64,000 nucleotides of DNA from an uncultured Rothia sp. (GCA_946221065.1 CAMIIO010000001.1:62001-126000), one strand, 5' to 3'. Positions 54,390 through 63,744 are shown, counted from the first letter of the stretch. Numbers and translations: made by a program. The notes: a model not told the origin generated them from the letters alone.

Positions 54390-55298
54390 GTGGCAGGCAA
54401 CCCACTCATTGAATCAATGACCAATGCTGAGAAGAAAGATTCTCGCTTTGGCCAGTTCGGCGCCGGCGGCGCTTATTCTGGTCAACAGAATAACGCTGGT
54501 TATTCTCAGCAACCCTATTCCAACCAGCAGTACACTCAGCAGGGCTATGGCCAGCCTCAACAATTTGGTCAGCAACCTTCTGCTGAAGAGTTGAACTCGA
54601 TGTATAATGCTCCCGCAGCGGGGCCGGTTGATACTAATCGACTGACCATTAATGACGTCATCGTTAAAACCGGCTTGAACCTTGCCCTGGTTATCGTGGG
54701 TGCAGTGATGGGCTGGTTTATGCCTATCCTGATGCTCGTGGGCGTGCTGGGCGGCTTTGTGCTGGGCCTGGTGAACTCTTTCAAGAAGAAGGTTTCCCCT
54801 GCTTTGGTGATTGCGTACTCGGTGCTGGAAGGTATGGCACTGGGTAGCATTTCTATGTTCTTTGAGCAGAGGTACCCCGGCATTGTGGGCCAGGCAGTGA
54901 TGGGAACCTTGATTGTGTTCGCTACCATGCTGTTTTTGTTCCGCTCCGGTAAGGTGCGCACCTCTTCGAAGGCAAACAAGATTTTTATGGGCGCCATGAT
55001 TGCTTACATGGTGTTCTGCTTGATTAATCTTGGCACCATGATGTTTACGGGTACTAACATGCGCGCGGACATCACGATTATGGGTATCCCGATCGGGTTC
55101 TTCATTGGCCTGTTGGCTATCGTGATGGGTGCCTACTCGCTGGTGATGGACTTTACCAACATTGGTGAGGCTGTACGCTTTGGCGTTCCCGAGCGTGAAT
55201 CCTGGCGTTTGGCATTCGGCCTAATCGTCACCCTGGTATGGCTGTACATCGAGATTTTGCGCGTAATTTCTTACGTGCGTTCTATGGCAGATAACTAA
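54390..55298 (+). CDS. Bax inhibitor-1/YccA-family membrane protein
   Basis: A 302-residue protein. The first 75 residues are hydrophilic and rich in Gln, Tyr, Asn and Gly (QQPYSNQQYTQQGYGQPQQ), probably disordered. The rest has seven hydrophobic helices and typical BI-1 motifs (YSVLEGMALGSIS, GAYSLVMDFTNI). The bacterial family includes pH-sensitive Ca leak channels; the function here is not known. GTG start with GAGGAG 8 bases upstream. A terminator follows. Confidence 0.9.
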   Translation: MAGNPLIESMTNAEKKDSRFGQFGAGGAYSGQQNNAGYSQQPYSNQQYTQQGYGQPQQFGQQPSAEELNSMYNAPAAGPVDTNRLTINDVIVKTGLNLALVIVGAVMGWFMPILMLVGVLGGFVLGLVNSFKKKVSPALVIAYSVLEGMALGSISMFFEQRYPGIVGQAVMGTLIVFATMLFLFRSGKVRTSSKANKIFMGAMIAYMVFCLINLGTMMFTGTNMRADITIMGIPIGFFIGLLAIVMGAYSLVMDFTNIGEAVRFGVPERESWRLAFGLIVTLVWLYIEILRVISYVRSMADN

Positions 55299-55320
55299 AC
55301 TCATAGAACTTTTATGCGAT

Positions 55321-55350
55321 GAGGGTGCGCAGATTTCTCTGCGCACCCTC
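55321..55350 (+). terminator. Terminator after the BI-1 gene
   Basis: GAGGGTGCGCAGA / TCTGCGCACCCTC, 13 perfect pairs with a 4-base loop, followed by TCTCGTG. Confidence 0.85.
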
Positions 55351-55444
55351 TCTCGTGACTGTGTAGTAAGTAAACTGATAGTGCCGCTCTTTCCCCATAG
55401 ATTGAGCACTAACCAATTATTCTTTGAAGATCTTAGGTATTTTT

Positions 55445-56740
55445 ATGAACAATTCATCCCCCCAGGAGAGGCACGCCGTCTCTTCGGGTAGCAAACAAGC
55501 CGCGGTTTCTGCCTACCACACGCCCTTTGCGCTGAATGTTGCAGCTTCCTGGGCATGGCGACTGATCGTGGTGGCGGTTGCTGCCATGGGAATATACACC
55601 GCGCTTTCAAAAGTGAGCCTGGTAGTTATTTCTGTAGCTATTGCGGCGCTGCTGGCGGGCTTATTGGCTCCCGTTGTGTACTTTTTGCGTAAATATAAAA
55701 TCGGGGCGGGTATTGCTACGGCGATTACCGAGCTGGGGTTTATTGCCCTGGTGATTTTATTGCTCATGCTGGCAGGCCAGCAACTGACTTCCGGTTTTTC
55801 CTCTCTCTCCGATCAGGTGGATAAGGGATATCAGCAGGTTCTGGTATATCTGAATAATTTGCCGATTGATATCGGTACGGAACAGATTGATTCCTATATT
55901 TCTAGCTTGACCGATTGGGTGCGAAATAATTCCAGCTCGATTCTCTCCGGTGTCGCTTCGGTAGGAGCTACCGCGGCAGATGTTGGTACGGGAATGCTCA
56001 TCACCCTCTTTACCCTCATTTTCTTCCTTCTTGAGGGAGAAAAAATCTGGCTCTTTTTGGTGAGCTTGTTTCCCAAGCAAGCTCGTACTGCGGTAAACGG
56101 TGCTGGTCGTCGTGGCTGGAAGTCTCTGGTGAGCTACGTTCACGTGCAGGTACTGGTTGCTTTTATCGACGCTGTCGGTATTGGACTCTCGGCATTCTTC
56201 TTGGGTGTGCCGTTGGCGTTCCCCCTGGGTGTTCTGGTGTTCCTCGGTTCGTTCGTGCCCGTGGTGGGTGCGTTGCTGACCGGCGCAATCGCCGTATTGT
56301 TGGCGCTGGTTGCTAACGGATTTGTCAATGCGTTGATTATGTTGCTCATGGTGTTGCTGGTTCAGCAGGTTGAATCGCATATTTTGCAGCCGCTGGTGAT
56401 GGGTAAAGCTGTTGCGCTACACCCGTTGGCAGTAGTGTTTGCGGTAGCCGGTGGCTCTATTCTCTACGGCATTTTGGGCGCGCTTTTTGCCGTTCCGGTT
56501 CTTGCCGTCGCTAACACCGTGGTGCGTTATTTGGCGCAGCGTGAATGGGAAGACGACGATTCGATTCGGTTTAAGCCGTTCCTTTACCCGCATGAGGCGG
56601 AAAAACAGAAGAAAAAGGCTTTTGCGGAGAAAATCAAAGAACGCGCAAAGAATGTGAAGAAAAGTATTGAGGAAGAAAACGAGTCCGAGAATGTCTCACC
56701 CAGTGAAACTAGCTCAGTGGCTTCTTCAAAGAAACCCTAA
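55445..56740 (+). CDS. AI-2E family transporter
   Basis: A 431-residue polytopic membrane protein of the AI-2E (UPF0118) family. It has about eight helices, a central extracytoplasmic stretch (residues about 125-175), and the conserved GVPLAFPLGVLVFLGSFVPVVGALL segment. The C-terminus (about 370-431) is charged and Lys/Glu-rich. Family members include Na/H antiporters and autoinducer-2 exporters, so the substrate is uncertain. I use ATG 55445 with TTAGGT upstream; the frame is open from TTG 55424. Confidence 0.88.
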   Translation: MNNSSPQERHAVSSGSKQAAVSAYHTPFALNVAASWAWRLIVVAVAAMGIYTALSKVSLVVISVAIAALLAGLLAPVVYFLRKYKIGAGIATAITELGFIALVILLLMLAGQQLTSGFSSLSDQVDKGYQQVLVYLNNLPIDIGTEQIDSYISSLTDWVRNNSSSILSGVASVGATAADVGTGMLITLFTLIFFLLEGEKIWLFLVSLFPKQARTAVNGAGRRGWKSLVSYVHVQVLVAFIDAVGIGLSAFFLGVPLAFPLGVLVFLGSFVPVVGALLTGAIAVLLALVANGFVNALIMLLMVLLVQQVESHILQPLVMGKAVALHPLAVVFAVAGGSILYGILGALFAVPVLAVANTVVRYLAQREWEDDDSIRFKPFLYPHEAEKQKKKAFAEKIKERAKNVKKSIEEENESENVSPSETSSVASSKKP

Positions 56741-56777
56741 GCTGAGATAAACAATTTTCTCAACGAAAGGGCCCGAG

Positions 56778-58032
56778 GTGTCTGAAGCTACCGCCACATT
56801 ACCGGTGCAACTGCAACAAGTTCAGGAGGCAGCTGAGCTGCTGAAGCCGGTGATTGAACGAACTCCGGTGGCTCACTCTCGGGCCCTTTCTACGATTTTG
56901 GGTTCTGAGGTATACCTCAAGTGCGAGAACCTACAGCGTTCTGGTTCCTTTAAGGTACGCGGAGCCTACGTGCGCATGGCAAAGCTCTCCGAGGAGGAAA
57001 AGGCTCGTGGAGTAGTGGCTGCTTCGGCAGGTAACCATGCTCAGGGCGTGGCTCTTGCTTGCTGCCGCCCTGGGTATTAAAGCGCGCATCTATATGCCCT
57101 TGGGCGCTGCCCTGCCTAAGGTGGCTGCTACTCGCTCTCGCGGTGCCGAGGTGGTGCTAGAAGGCGTGACGGTGGATGAGGCGTTGGCAGCGGCTAAAGA
57201 ATATTCTGAGCAGACTGGCGCCGTCTTTGTTCACCCCTTTGATAATCCGGACATTATTGCTGGGCAGGGCACAATCGGCTTGGAAATTCTGGAGCAGGTG
57301 CCCGACGTCGAAACGATTATTGTGGGCGTTGGCGGCGGCGGTTTGCTCGCCGGTATTTCTGTGGCTGTTCGGGAGCTGGAAGAAAAATTGGGCCGCCATA
57401 TTCGTATTATTGGTGTGCAGGCTGAACACGCGGCGGCTTACCCGCCATCTCTCGCCGCAGATGCGCTGGTGCCGCTGAAAAAAGTATCTACCATTGCAGA
57501 CGGCATTGCGGTAGGCAGACCGGGGCAGATGCCTTTTGACATCATCAAAAAGTTGGTTGACGACGTCCACACGGTTTCCGAAGACGATATCGCTCGGGCA
57601 CTCATTTTCTTGATGGAACGGAACAAGCTGGTAGTTGAACCTGCCGGTTCGGTCCCGGTGGCTGCCGTCATGGATCATGCTATTCAGAAAAAGTACGGCT
57701 CTTTGGGAACCACGGTCTGCCTGCTTTCTGGCGGCAATATTGACCCTATGCTCATGCTCAAGGTGATTCAGCGAGGCCTGGCAGCGGCAGGACGTTATCT
57801 GACAATTAAGATGATGCTTCAGGATCGTCCGGGTGAGCTTACTACCATCTCATCAATTATCTCTTCACTGGATGCTAACGTGACCGGCGTCGATCACACC
57901 CGCGTGGGCGGTGCATTATCTATGGGCGATGTTTCTATCACTATTGATATGGAAACTAAGGGTGATGAACACTGCGAAGAGATCCTAGAAACTTTGCGCA
58001 AAGCTGGGTATCAGCCTATTGTGGCGAACTAA
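56778..58032 (+). pseudogene. ilvA: Threonine ammonia-lyase, interrupted by a +1 frameshift
   Basis: A PLP enzyme converting threonine to 2-oxobutyrate for isoleucine synthesis. The first part (GTG 56778, AAAGG upstream) includes the PLP lysine in RSGSFKVRGAY and AASAGNHAQGVALA, then goes out of frame. The remainder, ALGIKARIYMPLGAALPK onward, is in the next frame to 58032 and carries VGGGGLLAGI and a C-terminal ACT-like regulatory domain (DRPGELTTISSIISS). One surplus base near 57059-57061 (GCTTGCTGCC for GCTGCTGCC) explains the break; removing a T restores GVALAAAALGIKA. Both parts look otherwise intact, so a recent mutation or a sequence error is likely. Confidence 0.9.
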
Positions 58033-58053
58033 TTAGCTGTGGCGTTAAAAAAG

Positions 58054-58100
58054 AAAACCCCGGTATACACCAGCGGAAAACTATGGTGTACCGGGGTTTT
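58054..58100. terminator. Bidirectional terminator between ilvA and greA
   Basis: AAAACCCCGGTATACACCA / TGGTGTACCGGGGTTTT, a long stem with a 2-base bulge between two convergent genes; A- and T-rich ends on both sides. Confidence 0.88.
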
Positions 58101-58130
58101 TATTGACTGCTAGCCAAACCTACCTAAGGT

Positions 58131-58631
58131 CTAGCCGGCAAACGGCTTAGCGGACTTAATCTTTACGGTGATGGTCTTACCGTTGGGGGCGTCGTAAGAG
58201 ACTTCTTCGCCTACCTTACGGCCATTAATTGCTGCACCCATAGGAGACTTTTCGGAGAACACCTGCAAGTCTTTATCGCCCACGAGGGAATCCGCAACTT
58301 CGCGGGAACCGAGCAGGAACTTCATGGTTTTGCCGGCGATCTCTGCCTCAACTACCATGCCGGGCTCACATACGCCGTTATCCTTGACGTTCTCGCCTAC
58401 CTGGGCGTTTTCGAGCAGGTGCTTCAGCTGTGCAATGCGCGCCTCATTCTTGCCCTGCTCTTCGCGGGCGGCGTGGTAGCCACCGTTTTCTTTGAGATCA
58501 CCTTCATCACGAGCGGCGGAGATACGTTCCACGATTTCCTGGCGGTAGGGGCCAGAAATATGATCGAGCTCTTCTTTCAAACGATCGTAGGCTTCTTGGG
58601 TGAGCCATGCACCATTATTTTCTTCTGCCAT
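58131..58631 (-). CDS. greA: Transcription elongation factor GreA
   Basis: A 166-residue factor that rescues backtracked RNA polymerase by stimulating transcript cleavage. The N-terminal coiled coil (LTQEAYDRLKEELDHI ... ENGGYHAAREEQGKNEARI) holds the acidic tip, and the C-terminal FKBP-like domain ends with SPMGAAINGRKVGEEV. AAGGAG is 7 bases before the ATG at 58631; the frame is open to 58682. Single gene. Confidence 0.95.
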   Translation of the reverse strand: MAEENNGAWLTQEAYDRLKEELDHISGPYRQEIVERISAARDEGDLKENGGYHAAREEQGKNEARIAQLKHLLENAQVGENVKDNGVCEPGMVVEAEIAGKTMKFLLGSREVADSLVGDKDLQVFSEKSPMGAAINGRKVGEEVSYDAPNGKTITVKIKSAKPFAG

Positions 58632-58795
58632 GAGGTTTCTCCTTTCAGGTTTAGCGTGATGGTGAATATCGCGCTCAAACATGTATTAAAAACAAGCGGG
58701 GTTGCAGAGCACCCCGTGGAATTAGCCCTTATTCTACGTGTGCTGAGTATCTTTTCCTAATATCTAGGCATTGTTACCGCTTGAAGCTGAAGTTT

Positions 58796-59218
58796 TTATG
58801 AGTCGGAAGGCTCTATCCAACAATCGTCCACGGTCACGGTAGTAGCTTCACCAAGAACCCGTACCTTCTCGGTGGACTGTATTACGCGGGTATCGCCTTG
58901 TTCGGCGGTATTGGGGCCGATTTCTACTTCTTTCCAACCCACGGGGGCGCGGTTACTGTTGAGTGCCTTAATAGCGCATATCGCGGTGGTATCGGGAGCC
59001 TTGACCACTTCAAAGGTGAGCTGTACTTCATCGGAAGAAGTGAGTCGGTGGCTAATATCTTTAAACTCGGGTTTAAGCGATTGTTGCCCCATCTGTACCC
59101 ACGCCACAAACGCTATAGCCACCACCGATGCGAGCGTCGCTACCATCACCCAAAACCTGCTGGAACGCGCCGAACGCTGGGGCCGGGATCCGTACCGGTT
59201 CTCTAGGGGGGAGCTCAT
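58796..59218 (-). CDS. DUF4307 membrane protein
   Basis: A 140-residue single-pass protein: a short basic N-terminus, one helix (about residues 22-42) and an extracytoplasmic beta-rich domain with two cysteines (AICAIKAL and DDCWIEP) that may form a disulfide. It matches the actinobacterial DUF4307 family, whose gene is regularly beside mca as here. ATG 59218 has GAGGA upstream. No biochemical function is known. Confidence 0.87.
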   Translation of the reverse strand: MSSPLENRYGSRPQRSARSSRFWVMVATLASVVAIAFVAWVQMGQQSLKPEFKDISHRLTSSDEVQLTFEVVKAPDTTAICAIKALNSNRAPVGWKEVEIGPNTAEQGDTRVIQSTEKVRVLGEATTVTVDDCWIEPSDS

Positions 59219-59351
59219 GGGCATTCCTCATTCATACAGTGTCATCTTTATAACAGGTTTTTGCACACTATTCGCTAAACTAGCAAAAGCGCAATGAGCG
59301 CGCAAAAGATTTCTTAACCTAACTGTATCGAACTACTAACGGAGTCCGCAG

Positions 59352-60317
59352 ATGAGCACAGGTAACAATTCGCTGGATACGGTGCAGGGCAATGCCGTTG
59401 AGCAGCTAACGCCCTTAGCCGAGGACTATTCAGGGCTGCGTATCCTGGCGGTACATGCTCACCCCGACGACGAATCCTCCAAAGGCGCGGCAACGATGGC
59501 GGCCTACGTTCAGCGCGGGGCGAGGGTCATGGTAGCTACCATGACCGGTGGCGAGCGCGGAGATGTTCTAAACGAAGTGGTAAAAGCTAACCCGGCAGCT
59601 TGGCGTGATTTACCTAAGGTTCGACGTGAAGAAATGGCGGCGGCGCAACATATTTTAGGTATTGAACACCGCTGGATAGGTTTTGTTGATTCGGGGCTAC
59701 CGGAGGGGGATCCGCTACCGCCATTGCCGTGGGGTTGCTTTGCCTCGCTTCCGTTGGAGCGTGCGGCGGCGCCACTGGTTCAGCTGGTACGTCAGTTCCG
59801 TCCGCATATTATTTTGAGCTATGACGAAAATGGGGGATACCCGCACCCGGATCATATTATGAGCCATAAGGTAGCCGTTGAAGCCTATGAAAAGGCCGGC
59901 GATTCCCAGGCGTACCCCGGCACGGGTGAAGCGTGGGAGCCGCTGAAACTCTACTATGACCGGGCGTTTAATCCGGAGCGGATGAAGGCCTTTCACCAGT
60001 TTCTTACCGATCAGGGGCTAGAGAGCCCCTTTGCCCGTTGGGTTGCGCTGGAAATGGAATCGGATAAGGGGAAGTTGCCGCCTGTTTCTCGCCACGAAAC
60101 CACCACACGGATTCCATGCTCGGACTATTTTGAAACTCGCGACCGGGCCTTGTTGGCGCACCAGTCCCAGGTTTCTCCAACCGACCTGTTCTTTGCTGTC
60201 TCACCGGATGCTCAACGCAGTATTTGGCCCTGGGATGATTATTCTCTGATTGCCGCGCGGGTTCCCACCACACTCCCCGAGTACTCTTTCTCCGAGGGGA
60301 TTAATTTTTCGCAGTAG
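59352..60317 (+). CDS. mca: Mycothiol S-conjugate amidase
   Basis: A 321-residue zinc deacetylase-like enzyme that hydrolyses mycothiol adducts so that toxic electrophiles can be exported as mercapturic acids. Motifs AVHAHPDDESSKGAATMA (zinc ligands, about residue 36), TGGERGDVLN and GGYPHPDHIMSH (zinc His) are present. Mycothiol is found only in actinobacteria, so this gene is strong evidence of phylum. GGAG lies 9 bases before the ATG. It is divergent from DUF4307. Confidence 0.94.
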   Translation: MSTGNNSLDTVQGNAVEQLTPLAEDYSGLRILAVHAHPDDESSKGAATMAAYVQRGARVMVATMTGGERGDVLNEVVKANPAAWRDLPKVRREEMAAAQHILGIEHRWIGFVDSGLPEGDPLPPLPWGCFASLPLERAAAPLVQLVRQFRPHIILSYDENGGYPHPDHIMSHKVAVEAYEKAGDSQAYPGTGEAWEPLKLYYDRAFNPERMKAFHQFLTDQGLESPFARWVALEMESDKGKLPPVSRHETTTRIPCSDYFETRDRALLAHQSQVSPTDLFFAVSPDAQRSIWPWDDYSLIAARVPTTLPEYSFSEGINFSQ

Positions 60318-60398
60318 GCAGAAAGCCACCGCGTACAATAATGAGAACATGAACGAGCTTGCTCGTTTGACTACCACAACGTTTGGGATGAGAGATTC

Positions 60399-60800
60399 GT
60401 GATTCACCCGCAGTTTGCTCAGGTAATGGTGGTGGCGGCAGATGCCACTCCGCAGCAGTATAACCAGGACGGTTCGCCCACGGGCTCGCCCGGTTTTTTG
60501 GGGTTCGTGCTGACCTTTATTCTGGGTGTGGCCATTATTTTATTGATGTTGGATATGACTCGCCGTGCGCGCCGGCTACGCTATCGCAACGAGTATGCGC
60601 TGGCTCGTGAGGCGCAGGAACGCGCCGAGGGGCGAGGTGGCAAAGACTCGCCCGCCGACGCCGACTCCGACGTCGAAACGGAGGGCGCTACGTCGTCAAA
60701 ACCAGCGCGGGGCCTGCGGAGTCAGCACGCCACGCAAGAAGCTAAACCTTCGGAGGTTTCTTTGGCGGATCAAACTTACCCTACGCACCGTCAGCGATAG
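60399..60800 (+). CDS. Small single-pass membrane protein
   Basis: A 133-residue protein with one hydrophobic helix (FLGFVLTFILGVAIILLML, about residues 33-51), a basic juxtamembrane stretch (DMTRRARRLRYRNEYA), then a hydrophilic, probably disordered tail. I do not recognise a named family, but a short gene of this kind after mca is plausible as a co-transcribed unit (82-base gap). GATGAGAGA precedes the GTG start. Confidence 0.65.
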   Translation: MIHPQFAQVMVVAADATPQQYNQDGSPTGSPGFLGFVLTFILGVAIILLMLDMTRRARRLRYRNEYALAREAQERAEGRGGKDSPADADSDVETEGATSSKPARGLRSQHATQEAKPSEVSLADQTYPTHRQR

Positions 60801-60834
60801 TGGGCAACCGCTAGTTGTCGGGGTGCTAAGACAC

Positions 60835-60880
60835 AAGGGGAGGTGCGGAAACCAATCTGAGGTTTCCGCACCTCTCCTTT
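60835..60880. terminator. Bidirectional terminator
   Basis: A long stem around GGTGCGGAAACC / GGTTTCCGCACC with flanking A- and T-rich arms, between the convergent small membrane protein and hemolysin III genes. Confidence 0.87.
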
Positions 60881-60924
60881 GCGCTCTCAGTGTGCTCTGA
60901 GGTGTTTGCCGGGCTAGGCAATAA

Positions 60925-61632
60925 CTAGGCAATAAAGATGGAGAACATCACGGCAATAAAATGCAGCGTGAACCCAATAACGGTGCAGGCGTGAAAGAGT
61001 TCGTGAAACCCAAAGACCGTGGGGAAGAGATTAGGTTTTTCCATCGCGTAGAAGACCGCGCCAATAATATAGGCGGCACCGCCTGCTGCAATAAGAATCG
61101 TGGGAACCGGAGAAACCTCCCAGAACTGCCCCAAATACACTACCGCCGTCAGCCCCATAATGATGTACGTACCGGTATAAAGCCAGCGGGGTGCGTGCGT
61201 CCAAATAATGCGGAAGAACACCACCGCGGCGGCACAAATCCAGATAAACCAGAGCAAAAATTTCTGAGAATTACCCTCAAGTAAGCAGATAGCGATAGGG
61301 GTATAGGTACCGGCAATAACCAGCGCGATATTAGCGTGATCGGCTCGTTTGAGGAGCATCCTGGTTTTTTCTGGCCAATACGAGCGGTGATAAGCCCCAG
61401 ACATGCCGAAAAGAATGACGCCGGTGAGCGCAAAAATAGAGCAGGCGAGTTTCTGCGCACTACCGTGTGCCAGAGAAACAAGAACAATCCCGGCAATAAA
61501 AACAATCGGAGCAAAACACATATGAAGCCAGCCACGCATAGCTGGTTTCTTCTCAAAATACACGGGATGATCCGTACCAATAGCCACCATTTCTGGTGTG
61601 CGTGGATGAGTGATGTTACTCCTTAAAGCCAT
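60925..61632 (-). CDS. Hemolysin III / TrhA-family membrane protein
   Basis: A 235-residue seven-helix protein of the PAQR superfamily. Family features: GWLHMCFAPIVFIAGI, FGMSGAYHRSYW (conserved Ser-x-x-x-His) and FGFHELFHACTVIGFTLHFIAV (HxxxH zinc-site motif). Members help membrane homeostasis in bacteria; haemolysis is not usual. AGGAGG is 8 bases upstream of the ATG. Single gene. Confidence 0.9.
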   Translation of the reverse strand: MALRSNITHPRTPEMVAIGTDHPVYFEKKPAMRGWLHMCFAPIVFIAGIVLVSLAHGSAQKLACSIFALTGVILFGMSGAYHRSYWPEKTRMLLKRADHANIALVIAGTYTPIAICLLEGNSQKFLLWFIWICAAAVVFFRIIWTHAPRWLYTGTYIIMGLTAVVYLGQFWEVSPVPTILIAAGGAAYIIGAVFYAMEKPNLFPTVFGFHELFHACTVIGFTLHFIAVMFSIFIA

Positions 61633-61880
61633 GAGGCCCCTCCTGAGAGAAGATCTCTTTAAAATAATATTTCCGCGGCGCGGATGATTCTTTACCGATT
61701 TTACCTAATTCACTACGAACAAGAGTAAAACTGTGCGAATAACGCCTCACAGGTGGGGTTTATCCTATAGATTTTCTGGACGCAGAGACAAGTGTACGGG
61801 GTGGAAAGGGTACGATGAAGGAGGCTAATCCTATAGCCGCCCTTAGTACTGACCGCAGGCCCCTAAAGGAGTATAAAGCC

Positions 61881-62642
61881 GTGAAGCTTTCCCAACCTTT
61901 GTACAACGTGTACGAGAGGTCCCTGGAGTCTGCCATCCCCACCGAAAAACTTCCCCAGCACGTGGGCGTGCTCATGGACGGCAACCGCAGGTGGGCGGCA
62001 CAGATAGGCGAAAGCACTAAACACGGCCACGAGGCCGGAGCGCAAAAAGTGATTGATTTCCTCACCTGGTGCCATGAAGTAGGGGTACCCATGGTGACCT
62101 TATACATGCTCTCCACCGAGAACCTCAAACGTAAACCAGAAGAACTTGGGGATCTACTTGAAGTCATTGAATCACTTATCAACAAACTAGCCCAAGCTCA
62201 GGTAGGTCGTATCCACGCGGTAGGGCAACTCAAGGCACTGCCAGATTCGCTGAGAGAAACCATTGGACAAGCAACCATAGACACCGCCGGCGTCAATGAA
62301 CTGCAAGTCAATATTGCGGTGGGGTACGGCGGCAGACAAGAAATTGTGGATGCCGTGCGAGAGGTCCTGCGCGAATCGGCTACCTCCGGCAAATCTTTAG
62401 AAGAACTCGCGGACTCCCTAGAAGCCGAAGACATCAGCCGACACCTCTACACTCGTGGTATGCCAGACCCTGATCTACTCATCCGCACTTCGGGCGAACA
62501 ACGACTCTCCGGATTCCTCACCTGGCAATCCGCCTACTCAGAATTCTATTTTTGTGAAGCGCTCTGGCCAGATTTCCGCCGAGTAGACTTTCTGCGCGCC
62601 CTCCGCGACTTTGCTAATAGGCAGCGCCGCTTCGGATCATAA
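61881..62642 (+). CDS. Cis-prenyltransferase (polyprenyl diphosphate synthase)
   Basis: A 253-residue Z-type isoprenyl transferase. VGVLMDGNRRWA is the active-site Asp motif, followed by GHEAGAQKVIDF, LYMLSTENLKR and the C-terminal DLLIRTSGEQRLSGFL and EFYFCEALWPDF. It makes short- to long-chain prenyl diphosphates for cell-wall carriers; actinobacteria usually encode two such enzymes, and which one this is remains uncertain. I chose GTG 61881, with AAAGGAG 9 bases upstream, because the protein then begins MKLSQPLYN, close to relatives; ATG 61815 is possible. Confidence 0.9.
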   Translation: MKLSQPLYNVYERSLESAIPTEKLPQHVGVLMDGNRRWAAQIGESTKHGHEAGAQKVIDFLTWCHEVGVPMVTLYMLSTENLKRKPEELGDLLEVIESLINKLAQAQVGRIHAVGQLKALPDSLRETIGQATIDTAGVNELQVNIAVGYGGRQEIVDAVREVLRESATSGKSLEELADSLEAEDISRHLYTRGMPDPDLLIRTSGEQRLSGFLTWQSAYSEFYFCEALWPDFRRVDFLRALRDFANRQRRFGS

Positions 62643-62645
62643 CTC

Positions 62646-63182
62646 ATGATCGAGCTGATTCTCTCCTACGGGCAGGCAGCGCACGCCGGCAACACCTTGG
62701 CGGCAGTGCAGGTTGCGCTACTGCTTTTTGCCTGCGGAGTATATCTTGTTCAGGGACTTCGGCTAACTCTCATCGACGTTCGAGAGCATCGACTCCCGGA
62801 TGCCCTTGTGCTCCCACTCTTCGCCTGGCTTGGAGTGCCACTTTTCGCCGTCGTTATTCTGGACAACGATATGCTGCGCGCCCGAAACACCGCCTGGGGA
62901 GCAATCTTCCTCTTTGGCTGCTACTGGCTTTTGCGCAAAGCCTCCCGCAACTCGCTAGGATTCGGCGACGTCAAACTTGCCGGAATCGTGGGAATGATCT
63001 GCGGGTTTGTGTCCCCTCTGCACATACTTTGGGCAACCCTGCTCGCCTTCCTCCTGGGTGGAGCCTACGGCCTTTTTCTTGTGGTGTTCCGTAGAGTGAG
63101 TGCTCGTTCTCATATACCTTTTGGACCGTTTATGCTGGCCGGTTGCGCGCTCGCGTTGCTTACTCCGGCGTCAAACTTATAA
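62646..63182 (+). CDS. A24 prepilin peptidase, peptidase domain only
   Basis: A 178-residue membrane aspartyl peptidase, the second half of a type IV prepilin peptidase, without the N-terminal methylase domain. The catalytic Asp residues are in LIDVREHRLPDAL (about 43) and GFGDVKLAG (about 107). About five hydrophobic helices. It starts 3 bases after the prenyltransferase. No pilin or secretion genes lie in this window; the substrates would be elsewhere, such as a Tad/Flp system, if present. Confidence 0.85.
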   Translation: MIELILSYGQAAHAGNTLAAVQVALLLFACGVYLVQGLRLTLIDVREHRLPDALVLPLFAWLGVPLFAVVILDNDMLRARNTAWGAIFLFGCYWLLRKASRNSLGFGDVKLAGIVGMICGFVSPLHILWATLLAFLLGGAYGLFLVVFRRVSARSHIPFGPFMLAGCALALLTPASNL

Positions 63183-63194
63183 GGAGAGGCACCT

Positions 63195-63680
63195 ATGCCC
63201 ACCCCCGAATTTATTACCCGACTGCGCAAACATATTGGCACCGAACTCTTGTGGCTCTCGGGTGCGACGGCGGTGATTCAGCGTGAAGAAGACGGCAAGA
63301 TTCTACTGGTACGCCGTTCTGATAATGGGCGTTGGACGCCGGTAACGGGCATCGTTGATCCGGGGGAGAACCCGGCGCTTACCGTGGTGCGGGAAGCGCA
63401 AGAAGAGGCAAATGTGGTGATTGAGGTGGTGGCGTTTGCGCAACTCAAGGCGGACCCACCGCAACAATTTGCTAACGGTGACCGGTGCCAGTTCTTAGAC
63501 CACACCTTCTACTGCCGCTATGTCTCGGGCGAGGCGCGGGTAAATGATGAGGAATCCTCGGAGGTGCGCTGGGCGTCCTGGGACGAGGTTCAGGAACTAT
63601 GTGGGGAGCGTATGATTGACAGGATTGACGCGGCGCTCAGCTGGCGAGACGGCACCCGCTTTGGTTTTGAGCAAGCCTAA
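63195..63680 (+). CDS. NUDIX hydrolase
   Basis: A 161-residue MutT-like pyrophosphohydrolase. The Nudix box is complete: GIVDPGENPALTVVREAQEEANV (Gx5Ex7REAxEE pattern, about residues 51-73). An upstream zinc or base-binding stretch is ordinary. Substrate unknown. AAGGAGAG precedes the ATG by 7 bases. It probably shares a transcript with the two genes before it. Confidence 0.92.
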   Translation: MPTPEFITRLRKHIGTELLWLSGATAVIQREEDGKILLVRRSDNGRWTPVTGIVDPGENPALTVVREAQEEANVVIEVVAFAQLKADPPQQFANGDRCQFLDHTFYCRYVSGEARVNDEESSEVRWASWDEVQELCGERMIDRIDAALSWRDGTRFGFEQA

Positions 63681-63687
63681 CTCTATC

Positions 63688-63744
63688 CTTGCCTAACCCT
63701 GCTTTTGCCTAATTTCACTCTTGCCTAACCCTGCTTTTGCCTAA
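63688..63744 (+). repeat. Two 25-bp direct repeats with a 32-bp period
   Basis: CTTGCCTAACCCTGCTTTTG followed by CCTAA, at 63688-63712 and again at 63720-63744, identical over 25 bases and separated by 7. They lie directly after the NUDIX stop codon. No stem-loop, so a terminator role is not obvious. Confidence 0.75.

Noticed and set aside
57157..57678. 173-residue minus-strand frame inside ilvA
   Set aside because: Antisense shadow of the conserved ilvA sequence.
63688..63744. CRISPR-like pair of direct repeats
   Set aside because: Only two units with a 7-base gap, not spacers of uniform length, and no cas genes nearby.
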